In this document: in pieces, positions 1 to 5,923 of the stretch
How positions within the stretch are numbered: the first letter of the stretch is position 1
Layout of the letters: each line of letters starts with the position of its first letter
Assembly (NCBI GenBank): GCA_958405195.1
Contig: CATYDM010000057.1
Coordinates: 1-9,891 of the forward strand
Reading direction: 5' to 3'
From: an uncultured Collinsella sp.
GTDB lineage: Bacteria > Actinomycetota > Coriobacteriia > Coriobacteriales > Coriobacteriaceae
DNA: 9,891 nucleotides
The notes under the pieces: generated by a model
Databases searched by the model: none
What the model was told of the DNA's origin: nothing
What the model saw: the letters and a program-made list of their open reading frames with translations, nothing else
Position numbers and translations under genes: made by a program

Positions 1-30
1 TTTAGGTGGGTTCATTTTCGTAACGTGGGG

Positions 31-57
31 GGTGGTTTTCTTTTGCCGAAAATCACC
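31..57. other. Imperfect hairpin in the upstream region of the first gene
   Basis: GGTGGTTTTC (31-40) can pair with GAAAATCACC (48-57) across a 7-nt loop, ten pairs including one G-U. Neither side has a run of T long enough for a classical terminator. It may be the tail of a terminator for a gene left of the window, or an untranslated-leader structure. The rest of 1-249 shows no gene I can support. Confidence 0.25.
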
Positions 58-249
58 ATTACAGTCCATATGGATCCCCGCCGGCATCCCGACAAGCCAT
101 CGACAACATCCCAATATCTGGTAAGCGCGTGATAATCGCTGCGTGCAATTCCATGCACCCCCCTTGGTCGAGTATCATGATTCGGCTATGCCCTTTGCGC
201 ATGGCGTTCTTCTGACCTTTTCCTTCGACGCTTGGCGGTTTTTAGATTC

Positions 250-1449
250 ATGGCTTCATCCCCGAGCTACATACCGTACCTATGCGTGGCAGCGGCGGCC
301 TTTATCACGACCTTCCTCGCGGTGCCCCTGGTCAAGCGCTTGGCAATTAAGCTCGATGCCGTCGACTACCCTTCCAAGCGCCGCATCAACACCAAGCCCA
401 TCCCGCGTTTGGGCGGAACGGCGGTGTTTTTGGGCCTGGTCGTTGCCTGCATTGTGCAAATCCTAGGCACCTGGTACCTAGGCTGGCCACCCGTCCTGGT
501 GCCGCACCCGCGCCTTCACATTAGCTATCCCATGCTGGCGCTCTCCTTTACCGTCATCTTTGCGACCGGCGCTATCGACGACGTCTTCCAGCTCACGCCC
601 AAGCAAAAGCTGGCCGGACAGGTCCTCGCCGCGCTTATCGCCTGCATGGGCGGCCTGCGGATCGGCGTCATCGTCAACCCGTTTGCTCCCGGCGAGATCA
701 TGCTCGGATGGCTCGCCTACCCCATTACCGTGATCTATCTGGTGGCATTCACCAACATCATTAACCTCATCGACGGCCTCGACGGCTTGGCCACGGGCAT
801 CTGCGGCATCGCGTCGTTCACCATGTTTTCGATGGCCGTTCTCTCGGGCCGCATCGACGCCGCCGCGCTCTCCATTGCGCTCTTTGGCGCCTGTCTGGCC
901 TTTTTGCGCTACAACTTCAACCCCGCAAGCATCTTCTTGGGCGACTCGGGGTCGCTGCTTCTGGGCTTTGCGCTGGGCTCCATCTCGCTGCTCAACGTGA
1001 GCCGCACCGCCGCACTCACCTCGCTTATCATCCCGCTCATCGTTGCCGGCGTGCCCATCATTGACACGTTTAGCGCCATTGTGCGCCGCAAGCGCGCCCA
1101 CATTAGCATCGGGCAGGCCGACAAGGGCCACATCCACCACCGTCTGATCCAAGAAGGCTACAAGCAAAAACAGGCCGTGCTGCTCATCTATGCCTGGTGC
1201 ATCATGCTTTCGGCCGGCGCCGCCGCGATTAACCAGGTCGAGGTGCCCATGCGTGTGCTCATCTTTACCGTGCTCGCCATTGGCTCGGCTGCCTTCGCCA
1301 AGCACCTGCACCTGTTTGAACCCGTGCTGCGCCACCATTACAACAAGCGCACGCACGAGGACGAGCTCGTCACCCCCGACGACCCCGCTTTTAAGCAGGA
1401 GGAACAGGCAGCCGAGGAGCGCAAAGAAGAGCGCCACCACAAGCTCTAG
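250..1449 (+). CDS. wecA: WecA/TagO-type undecaprenyl-phosphate sugar-1-phosphate transferase
   Basis: Integral membrane enzyme of the MraY/WecA/TagO family (399 aa). Members transfer a sugar 1-phosphate, usually GlcNAc-1-P from UDP-GlcNAc, to undecaprenyl phosphate, the first step of teichoic acid or other cell-surface glycan synthesis. Visible motifs: the DD pair at residues 110-111 (GAIDDVFQLTPKQK), NLIDGLDGLATG near 172-183 with the catalytic-type aspartate, FLGDSGS at 229-235, and the HIHH loop at 294-297 that separates WecA/TagO-like enzymes from MraY. About ten hydrophobic segments alternate with short loops, and a charged tail of about 40 residues rich in E, K, R and H ends the protein. 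ATG 250 is chosen because it precedes the first hydrophobic segment. An in-frame TTG at 232 is the only other start after the stop at 178. No good Shine-Dalgarno is visible before either. A weak TTGGTC-17-TATGCC promoter candidate lies at 164-192. The exact sugar substrate cannot be read; wecA versus tagO is a naming choice. Confidence 0.9.
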   Translation: MASSPSYIPYLCVAAAAFITTFLAVPLVKRLAIKLDAVDYPSKRRINTKPIPRLGGTAVFLGLVVACIVQILGTWYLGWPPVLVPHPRLHISYPMLALSFTVIFATGAIDDVFQLTPKQKLAGQVLAALIACMGGLRIGVIVNPFAPGEIMLGWLAYPITVIYLVAFTNIINLIDGLDGLATGICGIASFTMFSMAVLSGRIDAAALSIALFGACLAFLRYNFNPASIFLGDSGSLLLGFALGSISLLNVSRTAALTSLIIPLIVAGVPIIDTFSAIVRRKRAHISIGQADKGHIHHRLIQEGYKQKQAVLLIYAWCIMLSAGAAAINQVEVPMRVLIFTVLAIGSAAFAKHLHLFEPVLRHHYNKRTHEDELVTPDDPAFKQEEQAAEERKEERHHKL

Positions 1450-1468
1450 GGCAAGCTGCCGAGGATGT

Positions 1469-1506
1469 GCCAAGGCGTTGGCAGCCGTTCGCGCGAACGC
1501 CTTGGC
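1469..1506. other. Perfect inverted repeat between the WecA-type gene and trpS
   Basis: GCCAAGGCGTT (1469-1479) is the exact reverse complement of 1496-1506, with a 16-nt loop. A competing 14-bp palindrome, CGTTCGCGCGAACG (1486-1499), overlaps the loop and right arm, so two mutually exclusive folds are possible. No T-tract follows, so it is not a standard intrinsic terminator. It could be a Rho-type or degenerate terminator for the upstream gene, which ends 20 bp before it. Confidence 0.4.
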
Positions 1507-1571
1507 GGACTTGAAAGCCGGCCCCTGGCAGTCCCTCACCCACTCACGCCCACCCCTCTCAATAAACACGC

Positions 1572-1577
1572 TATCAT
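1572..1577 (+). promoter_or_regulatory. Possible -10 element for trpS
   Basis: TATCAT matches the TATAAT consensus at five of six positions and sits 32 bp before the trpS start codon, giving a short leader. The expected -35 position (about 1549-1554) is C-rich and does not match, so the call is weak. Confidence 0.3.
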
Positions 1578-1608
1578 CAAAACCTGCGAACGAACGTTAG
1601 GAGCAATC

Positions 1609-2658
1609 ATGCCAAACGAGAACAGCTACGAAGTCGCGCTGCAAAAGAGCAACGCCATTCGCGAGGGCCTGGCCAAGACGCCCGAGAAGTTCACCATGCT
1701 TACCGGCGACCGCCCCACCGGCCGTCTGCACCTGGGTCACTACTTTGGCACCCTCAAGGGCCGCGTGGAGCTGCAGAACATGGGCGCCAGGACCAACGTA
1801 CTCATCGCCGACTACCAGGTCATCACCGACCGCGACACCACCGAGCACATCCAGGACAACGTGTACAACATGGTCATGGACTACCTTGCCTGCGGCATCG
1901 ACCCCGACAAGACCATGATCTACGCGCACTCCGCCGTGCCCGCCGCCAACCAGCTCATGCTGCCGTTCCTGTCGCTGGTGTCCGAGGCCGAGCTGGCGCG
2001 CAACCCCACGGTCAAGGCCGAGATGGAGGCCTCGGGCCACGAGCTCACCGGCCTTCTGCTCACCTACCCGGTGCACCAGGCCTGCGACATCCTGTTCTGC
2101 AAGGGCAACGTCGTGCCCGTCGGTCGCGACCAGCTGCCGCACATCGAGCTCACCCGCACCATCGCACGCCGCTTCAACAACCGCTACGGCAAGGTATTTC
2201 CCGAGGTCGACGCGCTGCTGTCCGAGACCCCGCTGCTGCCCGGCCTTGACGGTCGCAAGATGAGCAAGAGCTACGGCAACGCCATCAATATCTCGATGAC
2301 CGCCGAGGAGACGGCCAAACGTATCAAGAAGAGCCAAACCGACTCCGAGCGCATGATCACGTTCGATCCCGAGAACCGCCCCGGCGTGTCCGGCCTGCTT
2401 TCGACGGCTGCAATCTGCACCGGTCGCTCCGAGGTCGAGATTGCCGAGGAGATCGGCATGGGCGGCTCCGGCCAGCTCAAGAAGTACGTGACCGAGGCCG
2501 TCAACGAGTACTTCGCGCCGATCCGCGAGCGTCGCCAGCGCTACGAGAACGATCTGGACTATGTGAAGGACGTGCTGCACGAGGGCAACCGTCGCGCCAA
2601 CGAGATCGCCGAGCAGACCCTGGCCGAGGTTCAGGACGCCATGGACATGGTGTACTAG
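1609..2658 (+). CDS. trpS: Tryptophanyl-tRNA synthetase
   Basis: Class I aminoacyl-tRNA synthetase (349 aa) that charges tRNA-Trp with tryptophan using ATP, in the cytoplasm. The HIGH-type signature is RPTGRLHLGHYFG (35-47), and the second ATP-binding signature is GRKMSKSYGN (215-224). PVGRDQLPHIELTR (170-183) is typical of the Rossmann-fold core of TrpRS, and the helical C-terminal half is of normal length. The N-terminus has about 27 residues before the first core strand, slightly more than the compact enzymes. ATG 1609 is chosen because AGGAG at 1599-1603 lies 5 bp upstream and the conserved part starts soon after it; the longer in-frame extension back to 1465 runs through the intergenic hairpin and has no family similarity I recognise. 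The gene appears to be transcribed alone and ends at a strong terminator. I see no T-box or trp leader peptide ahead of it. Confidence 0.96.
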   Translation: MPNENSYEVALQKSNAIREGLAKTPEKFTMLTGDRPTGRLHLGHYFGTLKGRVELQNMGARTNVLIADYQVITDRDTTEHIQDNVYNMVMDYLACGIDPDKTMIYAHSAVPAANQLMLPFLSLVSEAELARNPTVKAEMEASGHELTGLLLTYPVHQACDILFCKGNVVPVGRDQLPHIELTRTIARRFNNRYGKVFPEVDALLSETPLLPGLDGRKMSKSYGNAINISMTAEETAKRIKKSQTDSERMITFDPENRPGVSGLLSTAAICTGRSEVEIAEEIGMGGSGQLKKYVTEAVNEYFAPIRERRQRYENDLDYVKDVLHEGNRRANEIAEQTLAEVQDAMDMVY

Positions 2659-2693
2659 ACCGATCTGCTGGTTTGAGCTTTCGATTGCTATAG

Positions 2694-2721
2694 GGCGGGC
2701 GCTACGGCGTCCGCCTTTTTT
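2694..2721 (+). terminator. Intrinsic terminator of trpS
   Basis: GGCGGGCGC (2694-2702) pairs with GCGTCCGCC (2707-2715), nine pairs including one G-U, closing a TACG tetraloop. Six T follow at 2716-2721. It begins 35 bp after the trpS stop codon and is a textbook Rho-independent terminator on the plus strand. Confidence 0.92.
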
Positions 2722-2768
2722 GGTGCCCGACCTGTTCGGCTCCGCCCCTCGCACTCCCCCGACAAACA

Positions 2769-2810
2769 GGAACAGGCCCGCCGGCAGTTAGTTGCCAGCG
2801 GGCCTGTTCC
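2769..2810. terminator. Strong hairpin, possible minus-strand or Rho-like terminator
   Basis: GGAACAGGCCCGC (2769-2781) is the exact reverse complement of 2798-2810. After one C/A mismatch, GGCA (2783-2786) pairs with TGCC (2793-2796) round a GTTAGT loop. On the plus strand no T-run follows. On the minus strand the stem is followed by TGTTTGTC, a weak U-tract, so it would better end a transcript coming from the right. It stands only 47 bp after the trpS terminator, too close to be needed for the same gene. Confidence 0.5.
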
Positions 2811-2993
2811 CGAAGTACACCGTTGAATCGCACAGAGGGGAGGAATGCGAATCAAACTCAACAGGGCAGGCTTTTTCATCGCCTATTGCCTGCTCCGTTG
2901 ATGAAACCAATATAGTTCACCGTGGTTTACTTTCTAGCGTCAATATGTGCCGCCATAGCTTCTCCATAAGTTAGCCCCGGTAAACCTACAACG
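2811..2993. other. Gene-free, relatively AT-rich stretch
   Basis: This stretch is visibly richer in A and T than its surroundings and contains no gene I can defend. The only start with a purine-rich upstream sequence is ATG 2845, after GAGGGGAGG. It would encode an 18-residue peptide, MRIKLNRAGFFIAYCLLR, ending at 2901, but the GGAGG is only one base from the ATG. A plus-strand TATAGT and a minus-strand TATATT occur near 2910 without well-spaced -35 partners. A small RNA bounded by the hairpin at 2769-2810 or by repeat A at 2994-3036 is possible but unsupported. Confidence 0.3.
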
Positions 2994-3036
2994 TAAAACC
3001 ACCACAAAGGGGACAGGCACCTTTGTGGTGGTTTTA
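2994..3036 (-). terminator. Repeat copy A: palindromic REP-like element, terminator of the MGMT-like gene
   Basis: A perfect 17-bp inverted repeat, TAAAACCACCACAAAGG (2994-3010) with its complement at 3020-3036, around a 9-nt core that reads GGACAGGCA on the plus strand. It starts 15 bp after the stop codon of the minus-strand MGMT-like gene. On that strand the right arm ends in GGTTTTA, giving a stem plus U-tract. The left arm starts with AAAA, so the hairpin could also stop plus-strand transcription. Other copies are at 3399-3443, 4982-5020 and 5924-5956. Confidence 0.75.
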
Positions 3037-3051
3037 GCTACGTCAGAACCG

Positions 3052-3372
3052 TTAGAGTCCGGCAGGCCAGCGACAGGCGGCCAAGTCAACGTGCATGTCG
3101 TCCTTAAACGCCACACCCTCCCCTAGCAAAAGCTCACGTTGAGCATCGGGACCGCCAAAAGCGAAGCCCTCGCATATGTGCCCGTCGGCAAACACCACGC
3201 GGTGACAGGGAATCTCGCCGGGACGCGGATTACTATGCAGGGCATACCCCACGTACCGCGCACTTCGTGGACGACCGGCAAGCAGCGCCACCTGACCATA
3301 CGTGGCGACCATCCCCTCGGGGATCTGCTCGACCACCTCGTACACCCGTTCAAAAAAGCCCTCAGACGCCAT
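3052..3372 (-). CDS. MGMT-family DNA-binding protein, ATL-like single domain with a retained active-site cysteine
   Basis: A 106-aa protein that corresponds to only the C-terminal DNA-binding domain of O6-alkylguanine-DNA alkyltransferases. Visible features: VYEVVEQIPEGMVATYGQVA (10-29), where Tyr25 matches the phosphate-flipping tyrosine; the winged-helix recognition stretch SARYVGYALHSNP (37-49), where Arg39 is placed like the arginine finger; and IPCHRVV (54-60), with Cys56 where the methyl-accepting nucleophile sits. Alkyltransferase-like (ATL) proteins of this size normally replace that cysteine with Trp or Ala and only flag damage for nucleotide excision repair. This one keeps PCHR, so it may be a minimal alkyltransferase or a cysteine-bearing ATL. 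ATG 3372 is chosen because GGAAGGGAG lies 6 bp upstream; a GTG at 3411 lies inside repeat B and is not credible. It follows degV on the same strand with an 80-bp gap occupied by repeat B. Confidence 0.88.
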   Translation of the reverse strand: MASEGFFERVYEVVEQIPEGMVATYGQVALLAGRPRSARYVGYALHSNPRPGEIPCHRVVFADGHICEGFAFGGPDAQRELLLGEGVAFKDDMHVDLAACRWPAGL

Positions 3373-3398
3373 TGCTCGCTCCCTTCCACCCGGAAAAG

Positions 3399-3443
3399 CA
3401 TAAACCACCACAAAGGTGCCTGTCCCCTTTGTGGTGGTTTATG
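3399..3443 (-). terminator. Repeat copy B: palindromic REP-like element after the DegV gene
   Basis: A perfect 18-bp inverted repeat, CATAAACCACCACAAAGG (3399-3416) with its complement at 3426-3443. The core on the plus strand is TGCCTGTCC, inverted relative to copies A and C. It starts 9 bp after the DegV stop codon. The minus-strand right arm ends in GGTTTATG, so the U-tract is shorter and interrupted compared with copy A. It ends 26 bp before the start codon of the MGMT-like gene, so a leaky version could let degV transcripts continue into that gene. Confidence 0.65.
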
Positions 3444-3452
3444 GCAGATCGG

Positions 3453-4307
3453 TTAGTTGGCGGGCTGGAAGAAGGCTACGGCGACGGCGCCGGGGCCTAC
3501 GTGGGTGCCGATGGTGGCGCCGATGGTGTGAACGGGCAACTCGCCCTCGGTGTGGCCAGCCCAAAGTGCCGCGCTGTCCTCGATATACTTCTTGAGCACC
3601 GCATCCGAAAGGCCCGTATAGCCGAGCGCCAGCGGCATGGAAAAGTCGATGCCGCCCGCTTTTTCGACCTTCTGATTGAGCAGATTGCGGCCGTTCTTGG
3701 AACCGCGCGCCTTACCCAGCTGCACGATCAGACCGTCCTCGACAGCCACCACGGGCTTTACGTTGAGCAGCGTACCCACGGCGCCGGCCGCAGCAGACAG
3801 ACGACCGCCGCGCACCAAGTACTCCAGCGTTTCGAGCAGGCCGATAACCACCACGCGGTCGCGCACAGCCTCGACCGCCGCCGCGATCTGAGCTGCACTG
3901 CGGCCCTCGTCCACCAGGCGCAGGGCATACTCGACTAGGACGCGCTCACCCAGGGTGACGTTGTTGCTGTCTACCACAAACACGTCGCCGCCCGGCGCCT
4001 CGGCAAGTGCGGTACGGGCACTCTGATTGGTACCGGAAAGCTTAGCGCCCACGGTAATAATCACGGCCTCGTCGCCGGCCTCACGCGCCTCGGCGATGGC
4101 CTGCGAAAACGCGTACGGGTTGACCTGGCCGGTCTTGGGCAGCTCATCGCGCTCCACGAGCATCTCGTAAAAGCGCTGGTGATCGATGTCGATGCCATCC
4201 ATGTACACATCGGTGCCAAAGGTGACGGACAGCGGCAAAACGGCCAGTGCTGGGTGCTCGGCCGGCGACATATCGCTTGCGGAATCGGTAATAATGCGGA
4301 CGGACAT
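3453..4307 (-). CDS. DegV family fatty-acid-binding protein (FakB-like)
   Basis: A 284-aa cytoplasmic protein of the DegV family. Characterised members (FakB) bind a single fatty acid and present it to the kinase FakA, feeding exogenous or recycled fatty acids into phospholipid synthesis. Family landmarks in order: IITDSASDMS (5-14), KTGQVNPYAF (58-67), the lipid-head-group loop AKLSGTNQSA (88-97), VDSNNVTLGERVLV (112-125), RGGRLSAAAGAVGTLLNVKP (166-185) and the C-terminal IGATIGTHVGPGAVAVAF (262-279). Length is normal. ATG 4307 is chosen because AAAGGA lies 6 bp upstream and the first beta strand follows at once; the open frame extends further to 4412 without similarity. No FakA-type kinase is in the window. 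The gene follows marR by 119 bp on the same strand. The ligand cannot be inferred from sequence. Confidence 0.93.
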   Translation of the reverse strand: MSVRIITDSASDMSPAEHPALAVLPLSVTFGTDVYMDGIDIDHQRFYEMLVERDELPKTGQVNPYAFSQAIAEAREAGDEAVIITVGAKLSGTNQSARTALAEAPGGDVFVVDSNNVTLGERVLVEYALRLVDEGRSAAQIAAAVEAVRDRVVVIGLLETLEYLVRGGRLSAAAGAVGTLLNVKPVVAVEDGLIVQLGKARGSKNGRNLLNQKVEKAGGIDFSMPLALGYTGLSDAVLKKYIEDSAALWAGHTEGELPVHTIGATIGTHVGPGAVAVAFFQPAN

Positions 4308-4411
4308 AGCGAATCCTTTCTTGCGCAGGTCTCGCGCGGGGAATTTTGACAGCAATGCCCCGGCACGGTATACGCGCTCAAACGGGACTATGCAGTTGTT
4401 AATGGGAAGCA

Positions 4412-4447
4412 AATACCTTGGCGGCCTTAGATCTCGCGCAAGGTATT
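4412..4447 (-). other. Hairpin spanning the marR stop codon
   Basis: AATACCTTG (4412-4420) is the exact reverse complement of 4439-4447, with an 18-nt loop that contains the marR stop codon (4427-4429). On the minus strand the stem is followed by TGCTTCCC, a poor U-tract. It may be a weak terminator or a 3'-end stabilising stem that sets the marR:degV transcript ratio. It takes the place of the palindromic repeat found after the other minus-strand genes. Confidence 0.4.
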
Positions 4448-4876
4448 GAGAATCGTGCGCAGCGACGCGTACATCTGCTCGCGCTGCTCCACGCCCATGG
4501 CCTTACCGGTGGTGTCGAGCACTTCGCGAATGATGCGATCGGCCTCGCTCATGCTCTCGCCGCCCAGGGCAGTCAGGCGCACCGGGGCACGGTACTTGAC
4601 GGCCGCATCACCCGAGTCATCGACCTCGACGTAGCCGCCTTCCTCCAGATGTGCCAGTGTGCGCGAGACGGCGGCGCGGGTCACGCCTGCCATGCGAGCC
4701 AGGTCAGCGCCAGTCAGGCCGTCCTTGCTGCGCTCAAGATAGTACAGGCACATAACGTCGGAGCCCTTGAGGCCCAGCCTTGCGCCCTCGGATGTCTTAA
4801 TGCGCTGAATCTCCTTGTAGAGCCCGCTGATCAGTCCGACAAAGTCCTCGAAACGTGTCTCGTCGTTCTGCTGCAT
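4427..4876 (-). CDS. MarR family transcriptional regulator
   Basis: A 149-aa winged helix-turn-helix protein of the MarR family, normally a homodimer that binds a short palindrome and is released by a small ligand. Layout: an N-terminal dimerisation helix (about 5-30), LKGSDVMCLYYL (36-47), the HTH segment GLTGADLARMAGVTRAAVSRTLAHLEEGGYV (53-83) with recognition helix TRAAVSRTLAHLE, a beta wing with an acidic turn (VDDSGDAAVKYRAPVRLT, 85-102), and C-terminal dimerisation helices. ATG 4876 is chosen for family length and an AGGCGG sequence 9 bp upstream; an alternative GTG at 4942 would add 22 residues without a ribosome binding site. The adjacent co-oriented gene encodes a DegV/FakB-type fatty-acid carrier, and MarR proteins such as FabT control fatty-acid synthesis in some Firmicutes, so lipid sensing is an attractive but unproven role. 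Confidence 0.92.
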   Translation of the reverse strand: MQQNDETRFEDFVGLISGLYKEIQRIKTSEGARLGLKGSDVMCLYYLERSKDGLTGADLARMAGVTRAAVSRTLAHLEEGGYVEVDDSGDAAVKYRAPVRLTALGGESMSEADRIIREVLDTTGKAMGVEQREQMYASLRTILNTLREI

Positions 4877-4898
4877 GGGAGACGACCGCCTTTCGCTT

Positions 4899-4940
4899 GC
4901 ATAATGCTTACGGGTAAACATCTTAGTCGCATAAGGCGAC
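4899..4940 (-). promoter_or_regulatory. Dyad-rich marR leader, possible autoregulatory operators
   Basis: Three short dyads lie in the 65 bp ahead of the chosen marR start: GCATAATGC (4899-4907), TTACGGGTAA (4908-4917) and GTCGC-5-GCGAC (4926-4940). MarR proteins commonly bind palindromes of 16-20 bp over their own promoter. None of these is long enough alone to be convincing, and I found no well-spaced -35/-10 pair here. Confidence 0.3.
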
Positions 4941-4981
4941 ACCCGTACCCAAATACCCCATTTGTTAACCCATCAACATAA

Positions 4982-5020
4982 AAACCACCACAAAGGGGAC
5001 AGGCACCTTTGTGGTGGTTT
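4982..5020 (-). terminator. Repeat copy C: palindromic REP-like element after the B3/B4 gene
   Basis: A perfect 15-bp inverted repeat, AAACCACCACAAAGG (4982-4996) with its complement at 5006-5020, core GGACAGGCA on the plus strand as in copy A. It starts 8 bp after the B3/B4 stop codon. On the minus strand the stem is followed by a run of five T, counting into 4978-4981, the best U-tract of the four copies. Confidence 0.75.
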
Positions 5021-5028
5021 GGGCCGAG

Positions 5029-5748
5029 CTACAGTTCCACGCGCGGGTTGTCGCGGGTCACAAGCGTCTTAACGACAACCGTCGCTCCCAGATAGCGCTC
5101 GAGCAGCTCGGCTAAGCGATCGATCGCAGCCTGGCAATCCCCCATCCGCTCGGGCTCCACGCACTCAATCGCCAGGAACGCATCGGCCGAATCATCGGAC
5201 AGCGCCGTGCGAACGCCGTCGCGCCAGTTCCAGCAGCGGCACACAGCGCCCGCATCGTCGATGTAGGCGAGCTCGCCGGGCAGCGTCGAATCGTCCGCCT
5301 CCTCGCCAAGCGGCAAGAACGCATCGCCACCGTCGGTCACCTTCAAGCGAAGGTCTCCCTCGATCGCATGTAGATCCTCGCCTCCCACGGGCAGCGCGTA
5401 GGTCAGCGACACCGTGTTGTAAATATCAACCGCGGGCGTAATGTGGCCCACCGGCTTGCCTTTGAGCACGCGTTTGAGTAAGTTCTCGATCGAGCAGCGC
5501 GCGCCTTTCTTGGTCTTGAACAGACGATAGGCCTCGCGCCATGCCTTGACCGGTGCGTTCTCGCTGATAGTGTCACTGGTCAGATGACGCTCCGCATCGA
5601 TATTGGCGCGGTCGAGCAACGCCGCAATCGCATCCACGTCCTCTTGAGGAATCTGAGCCGTGGGCTTCATGCCCTCCACGACCACAACACCGACCGCTGC
5701 CTGCGGAAACAGCTCCCAAAATGAATCCTCGGCAATAAAGCTCTTCAT
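5029..5748 (-). CDS. Free-standing B3/B4-domain protein (PheRS beta-subunit editing-domain homologue)
   Basis: A 239-aa soluble protein of the COG3382-type B3/B4 family. It resembles the B3/B4 domain of the phenylalanyl-tRNA synthetase beta chain, which holds the site that hydrolyses mischarged Tyr-tRNA-Phe. Family landmarks: VKAWREAYRLF (67-77), SIENLLKRVLKGKPVGHITP (86-105), the core VDIYNTVSLTYALPVGGEDL (107-126), LPGELAYIDD (156-165) and CRCWNWRDG (170-178). The anticodon-binding and other PheT modules are absent, and the length suits a stand-alone protein. ATG 5748 is chosen because AAGGGAG lies 5 bp upstream. The gene has its own candidate promoter at 5893-5921 and a structured leader. 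A trans-editing role in translation is plausible but unproven for this branch of the family; many members are simply annotated as hypothetical. Confidence 0.9.
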   Translation of the reverse strand: MKSFIAEDSFWELFPQAAVGVVVVEGMKPTAQIPQEDVDAIAALLDRANIDAERHLTSDTISENAPVKAWREAYRLFKTKKGARCSIENLLKRVLKGKPVGHITPAVDIYNTVSLTYALPVGGEDLHAIEGDLRLKVTDGGDAFLPLGEEADDSTLPGELAYIDDAGAVCRCWNWRDGVRTALSDDSADAFLAIECVEPERMGDCQAAIDRLAELLERYLGATVVVKTLVTRDNPRVEL

Positions 5749-5776
5749 ACGCTCTCCCTTCATTGTGCGCACCCGA

Positions 5777-5838
5777 GTGAGGGCGCCTAAACAAAAAGCG
5801 CCCTTACAACGGCCACCTTCAAAGTCCTACGGTGCCGT
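5777..5838 (-). promoter_or_regulatory. Two consecutive hairpins in the B3/B4 gene leader
   Basis: Reading on the minus strand, the first stem is 5838-5831 with 5817-5809 (ACGGCACC pairing with GGTGGCCGT, one bulged base). It is followed directly by GTAAGGGCGC / GCGCCCTCAC (5807-5798 with 5786-5777, one wobble) around a TTTTTGTTTAG loop. The second stem ends 28 bp before the start codon. The U-rich segment is inside the loop rather than after the stem, so this is not a plain terminator. Attenuation or a stability element is possible. No known riboswitch class is recognisable. Confidence 0.35.
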
Positions 5839-5856
5839 CACAAGAACGCTTGCGCT

Positions 5857-5878
5857 GTCCCCATCCGGAGAAGGGGAC
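5857..5878. repeat. Small GGGGAC-type palindrome
   Basis: GTCCCC (5857-5862) pairs with GGGGAC (5873-5878) across a 10-nt loop. The GGGGAC motif is shared with the cores of repeats A-D and the cluster at 7788-7923, so this may be a reduced member of the same element type. It falls within the predicted leader of the B3/B4 gene. Confidence 0.35.
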
Positions 5879-5892
5879 GATATGTCAGGCGT

Positions 5893-5921
5893 ATTGTAAC
5901 CCGAGTCATCCACGCGAGCAA
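5893..5921 (-). promoter_or_regulatory. Candidate sigma70-type promoter of the B3/B4 gene
   Basis: On the minus strand TTGCTC (5921-5916), a 17-bp spacer and TACAAT (5898-5893, five of six consensus bases) form a well-spaced promoter. Transcription would start about 7 bp downstream and give a leader of about 135 nt before ATG 5748. The -35 hexamer begins inside the T-run that closes repeat copy D, so the end of pckA and the start of this unit are directly joined. Confidence 0.5.
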
Positions 5922-5923
5922 AA

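Noticed and set aside
478..1569. 363-codon open frame on the minus strand opposite the WecA-type gene
   Set aside because: Its product is low-complexity, rich in Ala, Gly, Val, Asp and Arg, with no family motifs, and it mirrors a plus-strand gene with clear catalytic motifs. It is a GC-rich shadow frame.
1597..2754. 385-codon open frame on the minus strand opposite trpS
   Set aside because: It covers the whole of trpS, its terminator and the ribosome binding site, and the translation has no recognisable domain. It is a shadow frame.
2845..2901. 18-codon open frame (MRIKLNRAGFFIAYCLLR) after a GAGGGGAGG sequence
   Set aside because: The Shine-Dalgarno-like GGAGG is only one base from the ATG, there is no supported promoter, and a single short frame has no coding signal to judge.
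3373..3411. GTG start at 3411 for the MGMT-like gene
   Set aside because: It would place the N-terminus inside the repeat B palindrome; ATG 3372 has a good ribosome binding site and matches where family similarity begins.
3267..3938. 223-codon plus-strand frame across repeat B and the DegV gene
   Set aside because: It runs through a palindromic repeat and antisense to two well-supported genes and has no recognisable domain.
5749..5892. T-box riboswitch ahead of the PheRS-like B3/B4 gene
   Set aside because: The leader is too short for a T-box stem I, and the conserved T-box antiterminator sequence (TGGNACCGCG) is missing; GGTGGCCG is only a superficial likeness.
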